64,000 bases of DNA from Lentzea aerocolonigenes (GTDB taxonomy: Bacteria; Actinomycetota; Actinomycetes; Mycobacteriales; Pseudonocardiaceae). Shown here one piece after another: positions 48,409 to 56,781 of the stretch. The translations under genes were made by a program, and so were the position numbers. Numbering within the stretch: the stretch's first letter is position 1; the number at the start of each line of letters is the position of its first letter. Under the pieces are notes generated by a model. It was not told the origin of the DNA. It made no database searches and saw only the letters and a program-made list of their open reading frames with translations. The stretch lies in the NCBI RefSeq assembly GCF_000974445.1, contig NZ_BBOJ01000020.1, positions 62,001-126,000 of the forward strand, written 5' to 3'.

Positions 48409-51400
48409 CTAGGCGCGCGGCTTCTCGCGCATCTCGTAGGTCTCGATGACGTCTTCCAGCTTGAGGTCGCTGTAGTTGCCGAGCGTGAGACCACACTCGA
48501 AACCTTCACGGACCTCGGTGGCGTCGTCCTTGAACCGCTTGAGCGAGCTGATCGGGAGGTTCTCCGCGATCACCTTGCCGTCACGGATCAGGCGGGCCTT
48601 GGCGTTGCGACGGATCTCGCCCGACAGGACCATGCAACCCGCGATCGTGCCGACCTTGGAGGACTTGAAGACGTCGCGGATCTCGGCGCGGCCGAGCTGG
48701 ACCTCTTCGTACTCCGGCTTGAGGAGACCCTTGAGGGCCGCCTCGATCTCGTCGATCGCCTGGTAGATGACCGTGTAGTAGCGGACGTCCACGCCCTCGC
48801 GGTTCGCGAGCTCGGTCGCCTTGCCCTCGGCCCGGACGTTGAAGCCCAGGACGATCGCGGAACCGGCCACGGCGAGGTTGATGTCGCCTTCGGTGATGCC
48901 ACCGACACCGCGGTGGATCACGCGCAGCTCGACGTCGTCGCCGACCTCGATCTTCATGAGCGCGTCCTCGAGGGCCTCGACGGTACCCGAGTTGTCACCC
49001 TTGATGATCAAGGTGAGCTGGCTGGTTTCCTTGAGCGCCGCGTCCAGGTCCTCGAGGCTGACGCGCTTGCGCTTGGCGGCGTTCTGCGCGTTGCGAGTGC
49101 GGGCCTGGCGACGCTCGGCGATCTGGCGAGCGACGCGGTCCTCCTCGACCACGAGGAACGTGTCGCCGGCGCGCGGCACCGACGTCAGACCGATGACCTG
49201 CACCGGACGCGACGGGGTCGCGACGGTGACGTCGTCGCCGTGCTCGTCGACCATGCGGCGGACGCGACCGTACGCGTCACCCGCGACGATCGAGTCACCC
49301 ACGCGCAGCGAGCCGCGCTGGACGAGGACCGTGGCGACCGGACCGCGACCGCGGTCGAGGTGAGCCTCGATCGCGACACCCTGGGCCTCCATGTCCGGGT
49401 TGGCCCGGAGGTCCAGCGAGGCGTCGGCGGTCAACAGGATGGCCTCGAGGAGACCGTCGATGTTGATGCCCTGCTTCGCGGAGATGTCGACGAACATCGT
49501 CTCGCCGCCGTACTCCTCGGCGACCAGCCCGTACTCGGTGAGCTGCTGGCGGATCTTGGAGGGGTTCGCACCCTCCTTGTCGATCTTGTTCACCGCGACC
49601 ACGATCGGCGCCTCGGCGGCCTGGGCGTGGTTGATCGCCTCGACCGTCTGCGGCATCACGCCGTCGTCAGCGGCGACGACGATGACCGCGATGTCGGTGG
49701 AGTTCGCACCACGGGCACGCATGGCGGTGAACGCCTCGTGACCTGGGGTGTCGATGAAGGTGATGAGGCGCTCGTTGCCCTCGAGCTCCGTCTCCACCTG
49801 GTACGCACCGATGTGCTGGGTGATGCCACCGGCCTCGCCCTCGTGCACCTTCGCCTTGCGGATGGTGTCGAGGAGTCGCGTCTTACCGTGGTCGACGTGA
49901 CCCATGACGGTCACGACCGGCGGGCGAACCTGCAGGTCGTCCTCGTCACCGGCGTCCTCGCCGTAGGTGATGTCGAACGTCTCGAGCAGCTCGCGGTCCT
50001 CCTCCTCGGGGGACACGACCTGCACGACGTAGTTCATCTCGGAGCCGAGCAGCTCCAGGATCTCGTCGGACACCGACTGGGTCGCCGTGACCATCTCGCC
50101 CAGGTGGAAGAGCACCTGCACGAGCGACGCCGGGTTGGCGTTGATCTTGTCGGCGAAGTCGGTCAGCGAGGCACCGCGCGGCAGGCGGATCGTCTCGCCA
50201 CTGCCCTTGGGCAGGCGGACGCCACCGACCGAAGGCGCCTGCATGTTGTCCATGTACTCCTGGCGCTTCTGCCGCTTGGACTTGCGTCCACGACGCGCCG
50301 GACCACCCGGACGACCGAAGGCACCAGCGGTACCGCCGCGACCAGCGCCGCCGCCACCGCCACCGGGACGGCCGCGGAAACCGCCGCCACCACCGGCCGG
50401 GGCGCCGCCACCGGCACCGCCACCACCGCCGGGACGGAAGCCACCGCCTCCGCCACCGCCGCCACCGGGACGGAAGCCGCCACCGCCGCCTCCGCCGCCA
50501 CCGCCGCGGAAGCCACCGCCACCGCCACCGCCGCCACCGCCGCGGAAGCCGCCACCGCCGCCGCCACCACCGGGACGACCGCCACCGCCACCGGGACGGC
50601 CACCGCCGCCACCAGGACCAGGACGGTTACCACCGGCCGGACGGCCCGGCATCATGCCGGGGTTCGGGCGAGGAGGCATGTTGCCCGGGTTCGGGCGAGG
50701 ACCGCCCTGACCGGGAGCGGGGCGCGGACCACCCTGACCGGGCGCGGGACGGGGACCGCCCTGCGCGGCAGCCGGACGCGGACCACCCTGACCGGGAGCG
50801 CCACCGGGACGGGGGCTCGACGGACGCGGGTCGCCGGGCTTCGGGCCGGAGGGGCGGTCGCCCTGCTCCGGACGCGGGCCGGGACGAGGTCCCGGACGCG
50901 GCGAGGGGGCGTTGCCGCCACCGACACCGAACGGGTTGTTGCCCGGACGCGGGGCACGCGGGCCTGCAGGCTTGGGAGACTGCGGGCGCGGCGGCACCAC
51001 GGACGGGGACTGCGCACCAGCGGACGCGGCCGGAGCCTGCGGCTGCTGGGACTGTTCAGGCTGCTGCTGCGGAGCCGGGCGCGGGCCCGGACGCGGGCCA
51101 CCCGGCTTGGCGCCGGGAGCCGGAACGGCCTTGGGGGCTGCCGGAGCCGGCGCGGCGGGTGCCGCTGCGGCCGGAGCCTGGGTCTGAGAGGGAGCCGGTG
51201 CGGGCGCCGCGGGAGCCGGAGCCTGCGCGGCAGGAGCTGCCGGTGCGGGCTTCGGGGCCGCCGGACGCGGAGCAGCCGGACGCGGGCCGGGCACACCCTT
51301 GGGGGCGGCCGGCTTGGAGTCGGACGCCGCCGGCTTGGACTCCGCCGGTGCGGCGGGCGCTGCGGCGGCAGCGGGTGCCGGAGCCTTGGGCTTCGGAGCG

Positions 51401-51588
51401 GACGGCTTGGGAGCCGGCTTCGAGGACTTGGCTTCGTAGGCGTCACGAAGCCGCCGGGCCACGGGGGCCTCGACGGTCGAAGACGCGGACTTCACGTACT
51501 CGCCCTGTTCGGCGAGCTTGTTGAGAACTTCCTTGCTCGTAACACCGAGCTCTTTCGCGAGCTCATGCACGCGGGCCTTGCCTGCCAC
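48409..51588 (-). CDS. infB: translation initiation factor IF-2
   Basis: Initiation GTPase of 1059 residues that brings fMet-tRNA to the 30S subunit. The N-terminal IF2N segment is ARVHELAKELGVTSKEVLNKLAEQGEYVKS. Then comes a very long Ala/Pro-rich region, followed by a glycine-rich stretch (50330-50640) with runs of nine to ten glycines broken by FR and FRP. The GTPase has VMGHVDHGKTRLLD, DTPGHEAF and NKID. Domains II to IV complete it. Much longer in the disordered part than in E. coli but in line with related actinobacteria. Confidence 0.97.
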   Translation of the reverse strand: MAGKARVHELAKELGVTSKEVLNKLAEQGEYVKSASSTVEAPVARRLRDAYEAKSSKPAPKPSAPKPKAPAPAAAAAPAAPAESKPAASDSKPAAPKGVPGPRPAAPRPAAPKPAPAAPAAQAPAPAAPAPAPSQTQAPAAAAPAAPAPAAPKAVPAPGAKPGGPRPGPRPAPQQQPEQSQQPQAPAASAGAQSPSVVPPRPQSPKPAGPRAPRPGNNPFGVGGGNAPSPRPGPRPGPRPEQGDRPSGPKPGDPRPSSPRPGGAPGQGGPRPAAAQGGPRPAPGQGGPRPAPGQGGPRPNPGNMPPRPNPGMMPGRPAGGNRPGPGGGGGRPGGGGGRPGGGGGGGGFRGGGGGGGGGGFRGGGGGGGGGGFRPGGGGGGGGGFRPGGGGGAGGGAPAGGGGGFRGRPGGGGGGAGRGGTAGAFGRPGGPARRGRKSKRQKRQEYMDNMQAPSVGGVRLPKGSGETIRLPRGASLTDFADKINANPASLVQVLFHLGEMVTATQSVSDEILELLGSEMNYVVQVVSPEEEDRELLETFDITYGEDAGDEDDLQVRPPVVTVMGHVDHGKTRLLDTIRKAKVHEGEAGGITQHIGAYQVETELEGNERLITFIDTPGHEAFTAMRARGANSTDIAVIVVAADDGVMPQTVEAINHAQAAEAPIVVAVNKIDKEGANPSKIRQQLTEYGLVAEEYGGETMFVDISAKQGINIDGLLEAILLTADASLDLRANPDMEAQGVAIEAHLDRGRGPVATVLVQRGSLRVGDSIVAGDAYGRVRRMVDEHGDDVTVATPSRPVQVIGLTSVPRAGDTFLVVEEDRVARQIAERRQARTRNAQNAAKRKRVSLEDLDAALKETSQLTLIIKGDNSGTVEALEDALMKIEVGDDVELRVIHRGVGGITEGDINLAVAGSAIVLGFNVRAEGKATELANREGVDVRYYTVIYQAIDEIEAALKGLLKPEYEEVQLGRAEIRDVFKSSKVGTIAGCMVLSGEIRRNAKARLIRDGKVIAENLPISSLKRFKDDATEVREGFECGLTLGNYSDLKLEDVIETYEMREKPRA

Positions 51589-51675
51589 TGCTCTCCTTGG
51601 TCGTGAGGCCGGCGGGCAAGTCCCATCGACCTCGTCTTAACGTCGCGCGTTCATGTCTTCAGCTTCACGGCTGAC

Positions 51676-52023
51676 TCATGACGGGTCGACCTGCTTCCTT
51701 GTTGCTTGCTGGCCACGGGGCTGTCCCGCGGCCAAGTTCCCGTGCTGCTCCAGGTGCTCGCGCAACAAAGCGACGTCGAGTGCTCCCTGGACCCGGAGGG
51801 CCCGCGAGAACGCCCGTCGCCGCTCGGCGTTGCGCAGACATTCGAGATCGAAATGCAACCAAGCACCCCGACCAGGAAGTCGCCTGCGGACGTCCGGAAC
51901 CACCGAACCGTCCACCGCGACCACACGCAGCAGCTCAGAGGGCAACGTCCGGGTGCGGCATCCAATGCACGTGCGAACAGGGCCGATGTGTTGGGTGACC
52001 GGACCCGACGTTGAACCGTTGAT
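51676..52023 (-). CDS. YlxR (DUF448) family RNA-binding protein, non-standard start
   Basis: YlxR-type nucleic-acid-binding protein between nusA and infB. The conserved motif VRTCIGCRTRTLPSELLRVVAV is intact (about 51970-51900), with a basic RRRLPGRGAWLHFDLECLRNAERRRAFSRALR following. The reading frame runs back to the nusA stop without any ATG, GTG or TTG before the motif. The first usable codon with a ribosome binding site (AGGGGA, 7 bases) is ATC at 52021-52023, taken here as a tentative start. TTG 51945 would remove the CxxC motif. Rare AUC initiation or a sequence error are possible. Confidence 0.68.
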   Translation of the reverse strand: MNGSTSGPVTQHIGPVRTCIGCRTRTLPSELLRVVAVDGSVVPDVRRRLPGRGAWLHFDLECLRNAERRRAFSRALRVQGALDVALLREHLEQHGNLAAGQPRGQQATRKQVDPS

Positions 52024-52041
52024 AAGTCTATCCCCTGGAGC

Positions 52042-53055
52042 TCATTCGGCCGAACTGGATGTGACTGCTCCGGCAGCCGGAGACTCCGCGTCGCTGCGGA
52101 TGTCGATGCGCCAGCCGGTCAGGCGGGCGGCCAGGCGGGCGTTCTGCCCCTCCTTGCCGATCGCCAGCGACAGCTGGAAGTCGGGCACCACGACACGGGC
52201 CGTCTTGGCACGCTCGTCGAGCACCCGCACGGACACAACCTTCGCAGGTGACAATGCATTCCCGACGAAAGTTGCCGGGTCGTCCGAGAAGTCGATGATG
52301 TCGATCTTCTCGCCGCCGAGCTCGTGCATCACGTTGCGCACGCGGGCACCCATCGGGCCGATGCAGGCGCCCTTGGCGTTCACTCCGGCAACCGTTGATT
52401 TCACCGCGATCTTCGAACGGTGACCTGCCTCACGTGCCACCGCGGGGATCTCCACGGTGCCGTCCGCGATCTCCGGAACCTCGAGGGCGAAGAGCCGCCG
52501 CACGAGGTTCGGGTGCGTCCGCGAGAGAGCGATCTGCGGTCCGCGCGCACCGCGGGACACGCTCACGACGTAGCACTTGATGCGCTCACCGTGGTTGTAC
52601 TGCTCGCCCGGCACCTGCTCGGCCGGCGGCAGCACGCCCTCGGTGTCGCCCACCTGGACGACGACCATGCCGCGGGCGTTCGCGCGGGCGTCGCGCTGCA
52701 CCACACCGGCGATGATCTCGCCCTCCTTGGCGGCGAACTCGCCGAAGGTGCGCTCGTGCTCGGCGTCGCGCAGGCGCTGCAGGATGACCTGGCGCGCGGT
52801 GGTGGCGGCGATGCGGCCGAAGCCTTCCGGAGTGTCGTCCCACTCCTCCTGCACCACGCCGTCCGGCCCCAGCTCCTGCGCGAGCACGCGCACGACGCCG
52901 GTCTTGCGGTCGATCTCCACCCGCGAGTGCGAGTGGTGCCCTTCGGTGTGCTTGTAGGCGGTCAGCAGCGCTGACTCGATCGCCTCCAGGACCGTCTCGA
53001 AGGGGATGTCCTTTTCACGTTCGATCGCCCTCAGGGCGGCGATGTCGACGTTCAC
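52042..53055 (-). CDS. nusA: transcription termination/antitermination factor NusA
   Basis: Elongation factor of 337 residues. The N-terminal RNA polymerase-binding domain (VDIAALRAIEREKDIPFETVLEAIESALLTAYKH) is followed by an S1 domain (GEIIAGVVQRDARANARGMVVVQVGDTEGVLPPAEQ) and two KH domains (ALSRTHPNLVRRLFALEVPEI, CIGPMGARVRNVMHELGGEKIDII, LAIGKEGQNARLAARLTGWRIDI). The acidic C-terminal repeats of E. coli NusA are absent, as in Gram-positives. GTG start overlaps the rimP stop. Confidence 0.96.
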   Translation of the reverse strand: MNVDIAALRAIEREKDIPFETVLEAIESALLTAYKHTEGHHSHSRVEIDRKTGVVRVLAQELGPDGVVQEEWDDTPEGFGRIAATTARQVILQRLRDAEHERTFGEFAAKEGEIIAGVVQRDARANARGMVVVQVGDTEGVLPPAEQVPGEQYNHGERIKCYVVSVSRGARGPQIALSRTHPNLVRRLFALEVPEIADGTVEIPAVAREAGHRSKIAVKSTVAGVNAKGACIGPMGARVRNVMHELGGEKIDIIDFSDDPATFVGNALSPAKVVSVRVLDERAKTARVVVPDFQLSLAIGKEGQNARLAARLTGWRIDIRSDAESPAAGAVTSSSAE

Positions 53056-53576
53056 CTCGGCTCCTCCTTCGGTGCTTTCCGAGTGAGCCGAGCCAGTTCC
53101 TCGACCGGCGGCTGCTTGAACTCGATCTCCATGACCGCGCGTTCGATGTGGCGGTACTCCACGCGCCGCAGCTCGCCCTGGTGCAGCAGCTCGACCCCGG
53201 TCTCGTCGCACTCCCCGACCCGGCCGAACCACTCGACCTGCTCGGGCTGCTTGATCTTCACGAGACGCAGGTGCGCGCGCTTCCAGTGGCGCGGGCGGGT
53301 GAGCGGGCGGTCGACACCCGGCGAGGTGACCTCGAGGGTGTACGGCCCGTTGATCAGGTGGTCGTGCGCGTCGAGCGCGGCGGAGACCACGCGGCTCGCC
53401 TCGGCGACCTCGTCGAGCCCGATGCCGTCCTCGCCGTCCACGACGACCTTGACCAGACGGCGGCGCCCAGCCTGATTCACGTCGAGCGCGTCGAGGTCGA
53501 AGCCGACGGCTTCGAGAGCTTCCCGCACAACGGGTGCTAGCTGCGCGGAAAGCTCTCCGCGCGGCGGGCTGGACAC
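53052..53576 (-). CDS. rimP: ribosome maturation factor RimP
   Basis: Factor of 174 residues needed for 30S maturation. Typical marks are LAPVVREALEAVGFDLDALDVNQAGRRRLVKVVVDGEDGIGLDEVAEASRVVSAALD and YTLEVTSPGVDRPL. The C-terminal SH3-like part ends with a basic tail. First gene of the nusA-infB operon and divergent from the Tat-lipoprotein gene. Confidence 0.94.
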   Translation of the reverse strand: MSSPPRGELSAQLAPVVREALEAVGFDLDALDVNQAGRRRLVKVVVDGEDGIGLDEVAEASRVVSAALDAHDHLINGPYTLEVTSPGVDRPLTRPRHWKRAHLRLVKIKQPEQVEWFGRVGECDETGVELLHQGELRRVEYRHIERAVMEIEFKQPPVEELARLTRKAPKEEPR

Positions 53577-53705
53577 GTGGTGTCTCCTTCAGTTCGAACG
53601 CATGAAAACCCCGGCCGACGCGAAACCCGGCGGCCGTGGACGCCAAGACTATCTCGTTCGCCCGCCTCCCACCGACCCGCACGGCTGCTGGCAATATGGG
53701 TTCGC

Positions 53706-54149
53706 GTGATCTCCGAATCGGTCAGCCGCCGCCGCGTGCTGTTCGCGGTGGCCGCCGCACCGCTCGCCGTTGCGTGCACCACAGAACCTCCCGCACCACC
53801 GCCGCCGGATCCGTTGTCCGCCCTCGCCGCTCAGGCCCGCGCGGACGCGAAGCTGGCGCAGTCGCTCACGTCGGTGCCGGCGGCCGCGGAGATCGCCAAG
53901 GCCCGTGAGACGCACGCGGGCCTGCTGCAGGCCGAGGTCGACCGCGAGCGCCCGCCGCTGTCCTCCACGGCCCCGCCCGCTCCCACCAGCCCGCCCACGC
54001 CACCGGACCCGCTGGCGGCGCTGCGGACCGCGCTCGACGAAGCCGTCCGCGACGCCTCCACGCTCGTCGCCTCGCTGCCCAGCTACCGGGCGGGCCTCGT
54101 CGGGTCGGTGGCGGCCGGCTGCGCCTCGCTGCGGGAGGTGCTCGCGTGA
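53706..54149 (+). CDS. Tat-type lipoprotein, helical
   Basis: Predicted exported lipoprotein of 147 residues. The start SRRRVLFAVAAAPLAVAC shows a twin-arginine-like motif and a lipobox (LAVAC). Between two helical stretches lies a Pro-rich linker (STAPPAPTSPPTPPDP). Its stop overlaps the next start (GTGA). This pair is conserved beside rimP in related actinobacteria. No catalytic motif; function unknown. Confidence 0.7.
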   Translation: MISESVSRRRVLFAVAAAPLAVACTTEPPAPPPPDPLSALAAQARADAKLAQSLTSVPAAAEIAKARETHAGLLQAEVDRERPPLSSTAPPAPTSPPTPPDPLAALRTALDEAVRDASTLVASLPSYRAGLVGSVAAGCASLREVLA

Positions 54150-54574
54150 ACGTGGACGCCGTGCAGACCGCGCTCGGAACCGAGCACGCCGCGTTGTGGA
54201 CCTACGGCCTGGTGTCGGCGTTCCTGGGCAACCAGGCCGCGGCCGTCGCGGAGGGCGCCAACGCGCACCGGGCGCGCCGCGACACGACCGAGCGGTGGCT
54301 GCGGGACAAGGGCGCGACACCGAACCCGCCCGCCGCGGCCTACCTGCCACCCGCACCGGTGTCGGACGGGCCCTCCGCTCTCACCGCGCTCGCCGCCGTC
54401 GAGCAGGACACCTGTGCCGCGTGGCACGGCGTCCTCGAACGGACCGACGACGCCGCGCTGCGGGCGTCGGCGCTGGAGGCGCTGACGACGGCGGCCGTGC
54501 GGGCGACGCGGTGGCGCAAGGCGGCGGGCACGAACCCGGCGTCGATCACGATGCCGGGTGTCGCGTCCGGGTGA
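54146..54574 (+). CDS. DUF4439 ferritin-like protein
   Basis: Protein of 142 residues with a four-helix ferritin-like pattern (DUF4439). It begins VDAVQTALGTEHAALWTYGLVSAFL and contains ERWLRDKGATPNPPAAAYLPP and LAAVEQDTCAAWHGVLERT. Typical metal ligands are only partly present (E13, H14 and later E/H), so metal binding is unclear. Coupled to the lipoprotein gene; the two probably act together at the cell envelope. Confidence 0.75.
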   Translation: MNVDAVQTALGTEHAALWTYGLVSAFLGNQAAAVAEGANAHRARRDTTERWLRDKGATPNPPAAAYLPPAPVSDGPSALTALAAVEQDTCAAWHGVLERTDDAALRASALEALTTAAVRATRWRKAAGTNPASITMPGVASG

Positions 54575-54578
54575 GGTC

Positions 54579-55334
54579 CTAGCCGCCGAAGGAGGACGCG
54601 AGCCTGATCGCGTCCGCGGAGACCCTCTTCATCTCCTTGTTGTGCGCGAGCGCGTCCGTCCCCTTGTTCGGCGAGTCCGACTCGACGATCACGACCTCCT
54701 GGCCGCGCTGCTCGGAGGCGTACCCGCCGTTGGCCAGCGTGGTCAGCGGCGGCACGCTGATGGCCTTGTCCAGCACCAGGTCCTTGACGTTGCCGGTGCC
54801 GTCCTTCTGGGTCAGCTCGCGCAACTGCCTGGCTTCCTCGGCGTTGCGCATCTTCACCACCGACACCGACGAGTACACGGCCCGGCCGTCCTGCAGCTTC
54901 GCCGTGTAGAACGCCCGCGTCAGCTGCAGGCACGGCGTGGTCTTGAAGAACGCCTGCGTCTGTCCCGTCGCGTGGGCCGCGCAGTCGCTGTCCTTCACCG
55001 GTTCCGGGAGCTGCCCGACCGTCGTGAACTCGAACTCGCCCGCGGTCTTCTGCGGTTGCGCGACAGGTTTGTCGATCGGCTCGGACGGCTGCAACACCCA
55101 CCACACGAACCCCGACACCACCGCGACGCCGACGAGTGCCAGCGCCTTGCCCAGCCACGTCCTGCGCGGGGGCGCGGGCGGCGGAGGGGGCAGGTGCCCC
55201 TGGCGGTTGTCCATGATCGACTGGAGCTTCATGAGCTCGTCGGCCGGGTAGAGCGGTGCGGTGTCGGACGGCCTCGGTGGGAAGCGAGGCAGGTTCTGGG
55301 TCACCTCTTCAGGTGACTGGCGTGGTTCCGACAC
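54579..55334 (-). CDS. single-pass membrane protein with extracytoplasmic domain
   Basis: Protein of 251 residues from GTG 55334. A cytoplasmic Pro-rich part (HLPPPPPAPPRR) is followed by one membrane helix (TWLGKALALVGVAVVSGFVWWVL) and a secreted domain of about 165 residues. That domain has two cysteines (DSDCAAHATGQ and TPCLQLTRAFY). The layout resembles that of anti-sigma-like or kinase-associated proteins in actinomycetes, but no known domain is recognised. Converges with the DUF4439 gene. Confidence 0.65.
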   Translation of the reverse strand: MSEPRQSPEEVTQNLPRFPPRPSDTAPLYPADELMKLQSIMDNRQGHLPPPPPAPPRRTWLGKALALVGVAVVSGFVWWVLQPSEPIDKPVAQPQKTAGEFEFTTVGQLPEPVKDSDCAAHATGQTQAFFKTTPCLQLTRAFYTAKLQDGRAVYSSVSVVKMRNAEEARQLRELTQKDGTGNVKDLVLDKAISVPPLTTLANGGYASEQRGQEVVIVESDSPNKGTDALAHNKEMKRVSADAIRLASSFGG

Positions 55335-55359
55335 AAGGACCCACGGTAACGGACGGCGG

Positions 55360-56313
55360 TCAGCCAAGCGCTGCGAGCACCCGATCAACGTCCTCGATCG
55401 TGTTGTACATGTGACACGCAAACCTCGTCCGACCTGCACGAACCGACGAAACGACACCCGGAACGGGTGGTACGTCGACGGAGACGATCGACGAGCCGTT
55501 CGACGGCAGCCCGAGTCCGGCGAGCAGGTGATCCGTCAGCTCCACGCAGTGCGCCCGCACGGCCTCCAGGTCCAGCGACGCCACCCACGGCAGCGCCACC
55601 GCCGCGCCGAGATGCGCGAACCAGGTCGGCGAAAGGTCGAACCGCCTCGCGTCCGGACGGAGCACCAGTTCGGTGCCGTAGTTCTCCTCCGTGCTGTACC
55701 AGTTCGCGGCCAACGGCTTGAGGAAGTCCAGCCGGTCCGGCCGCACCGCCATCCAGGCCGCGCCGCGGGGAGCCATCAGCCACTTGTAGGACACGCCGAC
55801 GACGAAATCGGCCCACGCCAACGACAACGGCATCCACCCGGCGGCCTGCGAGACGTCCAGCAACACCGGTTTGCCGCTGGACCTCAGCGCTTCGAGGTCC
55901 GCGATCCTCCCGTCCGCCGACTGGACCACGCTCGTCGCCACGAGATCCGCGGCGTCCGCCGTGGACACGACCTCGTGGCCCGCCGCGACGAAGGGCAACG
56001 CGACGCTGGTGAACTCACCGGGTTCGACGAAGACCTTCGACCCCGCCGGCAGCGCCTGGGCGACCAGCGAGACGAACTGCGAGACCGTGGCGCCGCACGC
56101 GACCGACGTCTCAGGCACCCCGACCAGCCGGCCGAACGCCTGACGTGAGGTCTCGACCACGAGGGTGAAGTCCGACGACGTGTCCTCGCCGCGCCGCCAC
56201 CGTTCGTGAGCGCCCGCCACCGCGTTCGCGACGTGCCGGGGAGGTACCCCGATGGACGCCGTGTTCAGGTAGCCGGGCTGGACGTCGAAGACAGCGCCGA
56301 AGGCCTCACGCAT
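55360..56313 (-). CDS. class V aminotransferase-like PLP enzyme
   Basis: PLP-dependent enzyme of 317 residues of the cysteine desulfurase/isopenicillin epimerase-like group. The cofactor region reads CGATVSQFVSLVAQALPAG, the pocket aspartate lies in VLLDVSQAAGWMPLSL, and the Schiff-base lysine in VVGVSYKWLMAPRGAAW. It is shorter than most members. The start overlaps the end of the DUF4442-like gene by 8 bases. Substrate unknown. Confidence 0.83.
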   Translation of the reverse strand: MREAFGAVFDVQPGYLNTASIGVPPRHVANAVAGAHERWRRGEDTSSDFTLVVETSRQAFGRLVGVPETSVACGATVSQFVSLVAQALPAGSKVFVEPGEFTSVALPFVAAGHEVVSTADAADLVATSVVQSADGRIADLEALRSSGKPVLLDVSQAAGWMPLSLAWADFVVGVSYKWLMAPRGAAWMAVRPDRLDFLKPLAANWYSTEENYGTELVLRPDARRFDLSPTWFAHLGAAVALPWVASLDLEAVRAHCVELTDHLLAGLGLPSNGSSIVSVDVPPVPGVVSSVRAGRTRFACHMYNTIEDVDRVLAALG

Positions 56314-56770
56314 GGGCGAGCTGCTTGCCGCGCTTGCGCCGCGCGTAGACCTGCTTTCGCACTCGAGCGATCACGGTTCCATCCTGCCCGGTCACGTCCG
56401 TGTCGAACCAGACCAACGCCTTCTCCCCGTTCGAGGTCTGCTCCAGCACCTGCTCGACGTGCTCGTCGGTCAGCCGGAACTCCGCGTACACGGTGCCGCG
56501 GCCGGGAGCGACGAACTCGATCTCGCCGGCCTGGTCCCACACCACGTGCTCGTTGTTGAGCTGGTTGAACAGCAACAGCACCCAGAACGGGTCGGTCATC
56601 GCGAACAGCGAACCGCCGAAGTGCGTGCCGAAGAAGTTGCGGTTCCATGGACGCAGACGCATGCGCACGCGCGCGTAGCGGTAGTCCGGCGAGATCTCCT
56701 CGACACGGATGCCGGCGAACAGGAACGGCGGCCACAGGTTCATCCCGAAGCGCAGGCGGCTTGCCTTCAT
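56306..56770 (-). CDS. hotdog-fold DUF4442 thioesterase-like protein
   Basis: Protein of 154 residues with the hotdog fold of the DUF4442 family. Typical are LRPWNRNFFGTHFGGSLFAMTDPFWVLLLFN in the first half and the basic end VRKQVYARRKRGKQL. These proteins may hydrolyse acyl-CoA thioesters. AT-rich bases lie before its ATG, and the glycosyltransferase gene ends 11 bases upstream, so it is probably in that unit. Confidence 0.78.
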   Translation of the reverse strand: MKASRLRFGMNLWPPFLFAGIRVEEISPDYRYARVRMRLRPWNRNFFGTHFGGSLFAMTDPFWVLLLFNQLNNEHVVWDQAGEIEFVAPGRGTVYAEFRLTDEHVEQVLEQTSNGEKALVWFDTDVTGQDGTVIARVRKQVYARRKRGKQLAHA

Positions 56771-56781
56771 AAAAAACAGTG

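Noticed and set aside
48913..51606. 897-codon plus-strand frame opposite infB, with Thr/Ala repeats
   Set aside because: It is the reverse reading of the Gly/Pro-rich IF-2 region; the apparent repeats come from that.
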